From Tribonema minus (taxonomy: Eukaryota; Sar; Xanthophyceae; Tribonematales; Tribonemataceae): 64,000 nucleotides of DNA. Position 1 is the first letter of the stretch; every line of letters starts with the position of its first letter. Position numbers and translations under genes: made by a program. Location of the stretch: contig JAFCMP010000235.1 of NCBI GenBank assembly GCA_017506865.1, positions 930,001 to 994,000 of the forward strand, given 5' to 3'. Shown one piece after another: positions 57,001-64,000 of this stretch. Below the pieces are notes generated by a model. That model searched no databases. It was not told the origin of the DNA and was given only the letters and a program-made list of their open reading frames with translations.

Positions 57001-60000
57001 TATACAGTGTTGCACGGGGGTTACATGGGCCATGATGCGGGACCCTCACGGTCGCGCTACTACCGATCTCTACGTTCAGCAACATGTAGTCCAGTTACAG
57101 ACATGCATGCTTCACTGCTTTGCATGGGGGATTACGAGGGGCGTGATGGGGGACCTCACACTTGCGGTGTGACAGCACTTGATGCAGCAACAGCGACGGG
57201 CAGTTCCAGACTCGTGCCACGACACCACGGCCTTTGCGACTTACCAAGTGCTTGTGGCACAGGACTTAGACGACCTCCAATTCTGGTCAAACCACTGCAT
57301 TGCAAGGGTGTGTCTCGTGTGTCTGTTCTCACATGTGGGTGGTGGTGGTGGTGGTGGTCGGATGAGTACATGTCACAACGGGCACGCTGCACAGAGGCAC
57401 ACCATGAGGCCTTGAAGCATGTGTGCAATATTGCAGCAGGTGTGCAATATCTCAATATCCTGCGATCTGATGCTCACTGCACGACAGATGTGCTGTTCAA
57501 GCGCAGACCAGTCCTCAGGCATGGATCACTTTGTGTGCGCATGCTGCGAATGCCGCCAATTATGCTCTGTGTAGTAGAAGACCAGCGCATGGGCTTGCAC
57601 CTGCACTCCACCTCAAACACAATAAACGGTGTCAGAAATACTGTTCAAGCTGATCGTGCGTACGCAAACTTGCCTTCGGATTATGACTTCAAGCACTACT
57701 CTTTGTTGTGACATGGAAGGTTGCGATACTCCGGAAATGACGTTTGCGCACTGCTTGCTGTCTGCAGGACGTGGTGCGTGAGCCCATTCCAGAGGGCGAG
57801 CCGTCGCCATCAACTTCAACTTCAAGTGCGCCGCGCCGCGCCAAGCTGCCCGCGTGTGAGGCCACCTATGAGCTGAGCAGTGCCATGGCTGACCCCGACA
57901 AGACTGGTGACGTGACTGGCGCAGCCGTGTACCACCTGTGGTGAGTGTTTGGCAGTGAAGTCGCTGAATTGAAGTAAACTCCAGATAGTACTGGTATTTC
58001 CATCAAGACGCCGTTCCAGGCAGGAGTAAATGTGTGCAATGCACTCAAGCCCGTTGCGCCCATTGCCGGAAGTGGCTCTGGCTCACTACATAAGTCAAGA
58101 GCTTTGGTGCACAGCGCTTCATGCCTTCAAGTACCTGCTTTGTCGTGTATCTCCTTGGCCTTGGACATGCAATCAATGTGTCGCACCAGCATGACGATCC
58201 GGATTTGTCAAGCATTTTTGAACACGCTGTACCACCTTTGGGCACAACGCTCCTAGCAATTGCTGCATGCGAGCGAGGCTGCTTGTTACTGCGCCTCGTG
58301 TACGAACCCAAACTCGTGTGCGCTGTGCGATGCAGAGCACAACACACTTCAACTAGTGCTGCCACAAGTGACGGCCAGTGCCCGCGTTGTTGCACCTTTC
58401 TAGCAGCAGCGCTCAGCACTGATGTACGAAACACGCACTTCATCGCGCCCCGATACCGATGAATGGCGAATTGAGGATGCCAAGACACCTTGGTAGGTAG
58501 CTGAAGGCTGGCTGCGGCACGGCGGATGTTCCTGGTACTGCCGCAGCAGCAGGCCAAGTCGCTGGCGAGGTGCTGCCAGCCTTTCTGCGACGCGTCCCAT
58601 TCTCATCTGCATTTCTCTCGCAGCGAAAGCGTGCTTCCTTAACGATGCATTCGTCAGTAGCGTGCAACAATGACCCCATGCGCGCTCGTAGCGTGCTGCT
58701 CTCTGTATGCCAACGCTGCGCACACGGCACACGCAGCGCCCTCACGAAGCTCATGGCTGACGCAGCATCACTTACAGATATGATGAATGTCTGTCATGTC
58801 GTTATCAGGTACTCGCTGGTTGAGACAGTCTTGGACGAGAAGGGCATCCCTACGGAGACCGCTGCAAACGGGCGCCCCGCCGTCGCCCCCACGCACCTGC
58901 CCATCTTCCAGCAGCTGGCGACCGGCGAGGTGCGTCACCTGATGTTGAAGTTCAGCGACAAGGGGATATACTACCAACCAACCGTGACTTTGTCTGCGTT
59001 GACAGCAATGTGTTGGTTTGTACAAAGGGCTTGTGCGGCCTACCGTCATCAAAGCCCGCAGTGCTCAGCAGCTGTGCACTCGGCGAAGCCTCCTGGAGAG
59101 CAAGGTATGACAGTCCTGAGCTTGAGGTCCCCCCTGAACTGAAGCTGGTACTAAAGTGAGTACATACTTCAACGCACAGCTTGCTGATGCATACCGTGCA
59201 GAGCTGCCTCTGTTGAGGTATGGAGATGCTTTTACAGCACCTTGCAGTGCTATTGGGCGAAAGCCACCAGTTTTTGCGCCTGATGTAGTGGCGCACCCCG
59301 ATGCATGCAAAGCTCATTCGCATCGCTCGAGCTCACAGTCCTCCCATTGACAATGCTTTGGCCACAAATATGGCTGGGTCGAGAAAAGTAGGCCTTGGGA
59401 CTCGTTACACGCACAGACTTGAAGTATTACCTGACTTGAAGTAATACTTGAAGTGCGGCAGTTACATTTCAAGTGGTGCACAACTGCATCTCCTGACATG
59501 GCTATTCCCCCATGCTCACCCCCTCCAGCCCTTTCGCACTCGTGCCCAACAATGTCCCTCCGGCTCCTTGCTATCACTCAAAGAATTCTGTGTGAGTCTC
59601 CGACAGTGTGTGTGTGTGTGTGTGACTTGATCAGCTCCCCACAGAAGCCCGCAGCTAACTCTGCGGACTGTGCTTGTCTGTGAACTGTTGTCACCTTCGA
59701 TTACTGAGGCGTCTCATAGCTCACGTACATGATACCAATTGATGGCGCAGCTATGACAACTCTGTTTTGCACAGGCAGGGATACTCTCTGTGGGTTCAGC
59801 TCTGTTGCAAGACCAGTGAACCTCAGCGCCGCTGTCGCTCTCTCCAGATGCTGCCAACCGGCAGTTGAAGATCTCTGACTGGAGTGCCGACTTCACTCTC
59901 TCCTGCCTGCGCAGATGGTTGCCCCGCCCGACATGCCCATGCCCGACCTACAGCCCAGCAAGCGCGACCGCACCTCCGCATTCGCCACCACGCTCATCAC

Positions 60001-60490
60001 GCAAGGCAGACTCGAAAGCAATGGTGGCGGCGGCAGCAGCAGCAGCAGCAGCAGCGGCGGCGGCGGCGGCAGCAGCAGCGAGGCCATGTTGAGCAGTGTC
60101 AGTGCTCATATAGACCCTGAGCGCTCGCGTGCAGCTGCACTGGAATCTGTGGCGCCGCCGCAGCTGAGCAATGCTGCTGGAGCCCTGTTCTTCAATCGTG
60201 ACGTGCCGCACGGCTTCGCGCTGCCGCTGCTGCGGCCGGCGCAGCCTCAGCAGCAGCTTCACCAGCACAGGGAGCAGCAGCAACAGCAGCAGCAGCAGCT
60301 GAGTATGGCCTCAATTGGTGTTGCTGCGGCACTGGAGCAGCAGCTGCTGCAGTGGCGGCAGCAGCAGCACCAGCAGCAGCACCAGCAGCAGCAGCAGCAG
60401 CAGCGGGGAGTGGCAGCAGCAGCGCTTCTGAACAGCAGATTTGCGCTGGTGCCGTCAGGAGCGGCCACAATCACGCCCCTGCGGCTCTAG
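51040..60490 (+). CDS. Tandem CCCH zinc-finger RNA-binding protein (11 exons assembled; 5' end uncertain, ~610+ aa)
   Basis: Exons: 51040-51387, 52979-53025, 53155-53301, 53644-53689, 54235-54292, 54729-54783, 55527-55559, 56270-56500, 57768-57940, 58809-58929, 59915-60490 (TAG). Finger 1 (TEICRNWRTGSCAYGDKCAF, then AHG) is C-X8-C-X5-C-X3-H, as in tristetraprolin-type proteins. Finger 2 (CLTWVATGCCPYQSRCVFLH) has the same spacing, each split by introns, with a ~29-residue linker. Such proteins bind AU-rich or structured RNA and control mRNA decay or translation. After the fingers come Ser/Thr/Pro-rich and DFFYWP segments, then a Gly/Ser- and Gln-rich tail with long CAG runs. Two introns have GC donors (51388, 53302). 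Exon 1 needs an upstream exon ending in phase 1; 50876 is a candidate donor but no ATG is visible. Alternatively, transcription may start at the TATAAATA at 52408 and translation at ATG 53008. Confidence 0.85.
52408..52415 (+). promoter_or_regulatory. TATA-box-like site, possible alternative promoter of the zinc-finger gene
   Basis: TATAAATA lies 600 bp upstream of an in-frame ATG (53008) in the second assembled exon. If used, the protein would begin MTFAWT and lack the N-terminal part encoded at 51040-51387. Evidence is the motif only. Confidence 0.3.
56469..56750. repeat. Three-copy tandem repeat of an exon end and its 5' splice site
   Basis: The end of the zinc-finger-gene exon (GCGCGCCGCG...GACTTCTTCTACTGGCCG|GTGAGC at 56500/56501) is repeated, with changes, at ~56580-56620 (donor ~56615) and ~56666-56701 (donor ~56697). 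Each repeat is followed by a similar ACTTCAAGAATGTGAAACAG stretch. Spacing is ~114 and ~82 bp. Only the first copy is continuous with the open exon. The other two are intronic look-alike donors. Confidence 0.85.
60028..60411 (+). repeat. Coding CAG/GGC trinucleotide tracts (poly-Ser, poly-Gly, poly-Gln)
   Basis: Within the last exon of the zinc-finger gene, runs of AGC and GGC (60028-60078) encode Ser and Gly, and CAG runs (60272-60300, 60355-60405) encode Gln interrupted by His. All keep the frame. Such tracts are prone to length change and are common in green-algal regulatory proteins. Confidence 0.9.
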
Positions 60491-63240
60491 AGGTAACCCG
60501 CCTGCCTGCCGTGCTGTCTGCTGAAGGCGGCGTTGACTGCAGCTGCTTTGAGGCCGCAAGCGCGGCATTTGTAGGCTCAAATTCTTTCATGAAGAGCCGC
60601 CGCTCCTTCGGCAAGTCCAACCAAATGCTGCTGCCATCTGGCGGTGGAGAGATTTTTCAGTGCGGGCCTCGCATGGTCCCCTTTAACTAGTCAGAGGCAA
60701 CAGTCGCGACAGCTGCGGCAGCAGCACCGGCAGCAGCGACATTGTCGATGGCCACAGGTCTGCCGCTGGTGCGTTGTGGCATGCTGTGCGCACGGCCGCA
60801 ATGCGCGCGTTCGCCCCTTGGCACACACTCCCTTGCGGAGCTGAGCGCTGTGTTCACACCCTTGCGCACGCGCAACGGCGCATGGGCGCAGGCATTCACG
60901 ACCCATCTAGCCTGCCCTGCTTTTGCTCTGCCCGATGTGGTCGGCGCAGTGAGGTCCGACATTGGCGCGTGCTCGAGGATGTACTTCATTAGGGCTAGTG
61001 TGTGTCGATGCATGGCATAGCCTGCCAGTGCACTTTGTTTTTTGTAGCGTAGCCCTGCTGCTCTCACCGAGCTGGCGCTGCATGCACGTCATGCACACGG
61101 ACTGCGCGCTGCCTGCGAACACTGGGCAGCGCCACGAATTGCAGCAGCCCTTGATGAGCTACGCAGTGGCAACATGCTGCTGGGTGGCACTGATACGCAG
61201 GCTATGGCCACCGCTGCAGGACACCCTAGCTCGCAGGCGCGCACAGATTGCTTCGTACTCCTCCTGCTTCCATGCTCCGGTAGAATGACACGACGCCCCG
61301 CGGCATGCGTGGATGCGCACAGGCTAAATACCTATCCGCACTCCAGCAGAGCTAGATCCAACCTACTAGGATAAACTACCGTACCCAAGGACGTTGCTGA
61401 GGAGTATTTGTATGTGGCACACCTCGACACCATTATGGGTGTCTGCGGTGTACAGGTAGATGGCATACGTGAGGTGGCTGCATACCGGGGGGCGCCTAGA
61501 CACAATAGCGACAGAGCTTACACTGATGTTGTGAAGACACTGTTCCATCGGCATATTGCTGTCCTTCCTACCCCTTTTGTAAAGTTTGACGTTCTCGCAG
61601 CATGCTCTCGCGTAATGATTTGTGTGTTGCTGCGCAGCACCTGGTCGGCAGCAGAGCTGCGCAGGTACTACACATGAGGTGCATGGCAGGCACGGTGGTT
61701 CTTACGATGACAAGTGCCCTTGCTGTCAGCAACAGGGCCTGGAAGCAGGACATTGTTCCTGCGTGGACATGCCTCTAGCTTTGTGGAGGGCGTAAAAGGC
61801 GCGATTGTAGGCTCCACCCTACAGCAGTGCTCCACAGCGCATATTGTTTGCGCTCGATGACACCACAGCCTCTGCAGGGGCCAGAGAGGTGACAATGCTG
61901 TAGCAGATGATGAGGCGCACAACAGGACGACGAATAGCGTGACCGCTGGTCGGGCATTTTGTCCATTCACAACAAGACATTGTACCCCCATCGACAATCA
62001 CTGTCATGAGGTTGTTGGCGCTTCAAACCGTGAGCTTAGATGAATGGATGTTGAGGTACGTATGGACTTGTGTTTAATACTATTTATAAAGGCCCAAGGG
62101 AGGCCGTGTTGCCTATGCAATCGAAAAGCTTTCGTCAACGCTGTTGAGGTAAAAACCAAACATTCCATTCAGCGACCACTTTTGGTACGACTGGCGGTGC
62201 TGCAGCAACATGAAGCCTTGCGCATTTGGCCACGCACCGGCACTGCTGTCACCAGACCATGGAGGCATGGACTAACGGCGTTGTGCTGTGCTGGTAAGAA
62301 ACCGCACAAGCAGAATGTGGAGCTGCTGTGCAGAAAGACGCGCAGCCCAGAGTTGCCACGTGTCACGGTGAAGGGGTTGTGGGCTTGAATTAGCCGCTTG
62401 TGTTCATTGTGGGCTTGAATTGGCTGTATGTGTTCATTTGGCGCTTAAGGCAATCACACTTGAGTGGTGCTTGAACTCAACACAAGATTTTGCTGGGTCA
62501 GGTGCGAATACCGAGCTGAGCCACGCCCTTGGTCGGGTGGCGAGAAACTAAGTTCGAGCATCAGCGAAACTGTCCCTTCCTGGTGTACGTGGAGTGAGCG
62601 TCGCTTTCGGCTGCCCCCATTGCCTTTGTGCCATGCTTTAGCTGGTGAGCAACCTGCTTTTGCTTGCGACACAAATTCTACGCTTTGCGCACAGTGTTGC
62701 CATGCGCGTCAGTTGTTGTCGCGCTCACGAGCATGTCACCCAATTCAGCATCAAACATTCATCAAAGCCACAAAGACGCCAGAGGATGCAGTTATGCCTG
62801 TTCGCATGCGGGGCCAGAGGCGCCCAGGCCTCGATTCCTCGCGTGAGCACGCCGGCCAGGATCAACGCGAGTTCAAAGCAATTGTCAACTGTGTGGCCCG
62901 ATCCTTGCTTGCGCGCACTCGCTATTGCACCCAGTCACGTTCACGCGATCCGCTACCGCTGCCGCGCTTCGCGGTGCTAGCGAGCAAGTCTATGAGAAGC
63001 ACTGATTATGGTCTGCCATGTGGGGCATTGCACATAGTGCAGCACAGACATCACGATCAAAATTTGTATGAACGTCACCTGACATGGAGTTGAAGTTGAA
63101 GTTGGACTCATCAGATGGAGTTTGGAGGCTGAAAGGGTCGACGGTGCAGGTTAACTGCACAGGGTCGTTAGACTAGACGGGTTCTAGACGTGTTCTGACG
63201 GGGGATCATATCAGGGTCTCGGCAAACGTCAGCAGTAGAG
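60491..63240. other. Region without a supportable gene
   Basis: Several frames stay open for 70-200 codons on both strands, and some have plausible single splice sites (acceptor ~61637 with donor ~61664; donor ~62293; acceptor ~62501 with donor ~62644). I could not chain them into one phase-consistent protein or recognise a family. It is probably the 3' untranslated region of the zinc-finger gene plus intergenic DNA, or a decayed gene or transposon remnant. Confidence 0.4.
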
Positions 63241-63322
63241 ATGGCAACTATGATGGCGGCCGTGGCCATCACTTCACACTTTCAGCGCCAAAGCGAGGAG
63301 AAAAATGAGCCCAGCTGGGACG
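63241..63322 (+). CDS. Probable first coding exon of a new gene (partial)
   Basis: ATG at 63241 opens 27 codons (MATMMAAVAITSHFQRQSEE...) ending at a strong donor, GACG|GTGAGTAC, in phase 1. The N-terminus is Ala/Met-rich and has no acidic residue for 18 positions. A phase-compatible acceptor follows at ~63464, giving GYAKLGQPGFDQL, but no clean donor follows it. The gene runs off the window and its function cannot be told. Confidence 0.4.
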
Positions 63323-64000
63323 GTGAGTACCTGCGCCGCAGCAAGGATGAAGCGCTAGCAGCTGCAGTCGACTGACGTCCATCCTGCAGCAAGTCATTTG
63401 CGCTGGCAGATGCCGGACGATCACACGAGAGCTTCATGTGGCATCTCTGTTGAACTCGAGCAGGTTACGCCAAGCTCGGGCAGCCAGGCTTCGATCAGCT
63501 GATGATGGCGAAGAAACCAACAGCGATATCTGCTTGCCTGTCAATAGCATAGCCTGGGCAGGCGTGCATGGACTCTTGCATGACATATTTAAATTGACAC
63601 TCAGGGTAGCCTTTTGCAGCAGTAGGCATAACCAATCTGTGGCTAGACAAATTGTCAGTCTGTGGCAAGACAGGTGGCTGGGAATGACGAAAGTGTGCTG
63701 CAATGTGTCAGCAATTGAGGTGCTGCGTTCCCACAATCAGCAAGTGCCTTGCGTGACAAGCACACAGCAAATACGCATACCGCTGCAGAAAATACTCCAG
63801 TCATCAGTCTCGACCATTTGATCTAGCGCTGTGCTCATATGCAAAACAAAAAAATTTACTGACGCACTCTGGATTTGTGCACTTTGATTCGGGCCCCGGT
63901 GATATCTTGGCGGATCAAGCGGCCAATTGGCAGTACTGGCAGCAGTTTTGGTCTTGCACTCGCAGACTAGGCCGTTCAGTAAACGGCCTTGTCCTGAGTG

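Noticed and set aside
62464..63093. 209-codon plus-strand open frame
   Set aside because: Composition is random-looking, no family was recognised and no initiating context was seen. Internal splice-like sites do not chain.

Overview
The window is nuclear DNA of a eukaryote, most likely a green alga. Genes are cut by many spliceosomal introns (9 to 14 each in the complete multi-exon genes, 4 in the kinases). Exons join in frame across GT-AG and a few GC-AG junctions. Proteins carry organelle transit peptides and Gln/Ala/Gly low-complexity tracts, and the relatives I recognise are plant- or alga-like. Almost all long open frames here are noise or intron read-through. The real genes had to be assembled exon by exon, checking splice sites and phase by eye.

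Layout: (1) 1-1798, 3' end of an unrecognised plus-strand gene with acidic and basic low-complexity tails. (2) 1.8-6.5 kb, intergenic, holding one copy of a ~1.7-kb dispersed repeat. (3) 6550-20962 minus, a SUN-domain inner-nuclear-envelope protein (14 exons, ~865 aa) whose large introns hold fold-back elements and duplicated exon pieces. (4) 21244-29090 plus, serine hydroxymethyltransferase with a mitochondrial presequence (13 exons, 499 aa), divergent from the SUN gene across only 281 bp. (5) 29.1-32.8 kb, a perfect 46-bp-arm hairpin, the inverted second copy of the dispersed repeat, and an 80-bp tandem repeat. (6) 32887-36686 minus and 38425-42326 plus, two intact head-to-head copies of a UMP-CMP kinase fused to a CaMKII-association/SnoaL-like domain, forming a ~4-kb inverted duplication. 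(7) 43764-50758 minus, a 2-oxoglutarate/Fe(II) oxygenase-like protein (10 exons, 456 aa). (8) ~51.0-60.5 kb plus, a tandem CCCH zinc-finger RNA-binding protein with a poly-Gln tail. (9) 60.5-63.2 kb, no supportable gene. (10) 63241, probable first exon of another plus-strand gene.

The genes are not an operon or a pathway cluster. They are ordinary housekeeping and regulatory genes arranged in divergent and convergent pairs. The most unusual structural theme is tandem duplication of exon edges together with their splice sites into the neighbouring intron, seen independently in three genes (SUN, oxygenase, zinc finger). The inverted kinase duplication and several fold-back elements come next. 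No CRISPR, virus, toxin gene, rRNA or tRNA was recognised.
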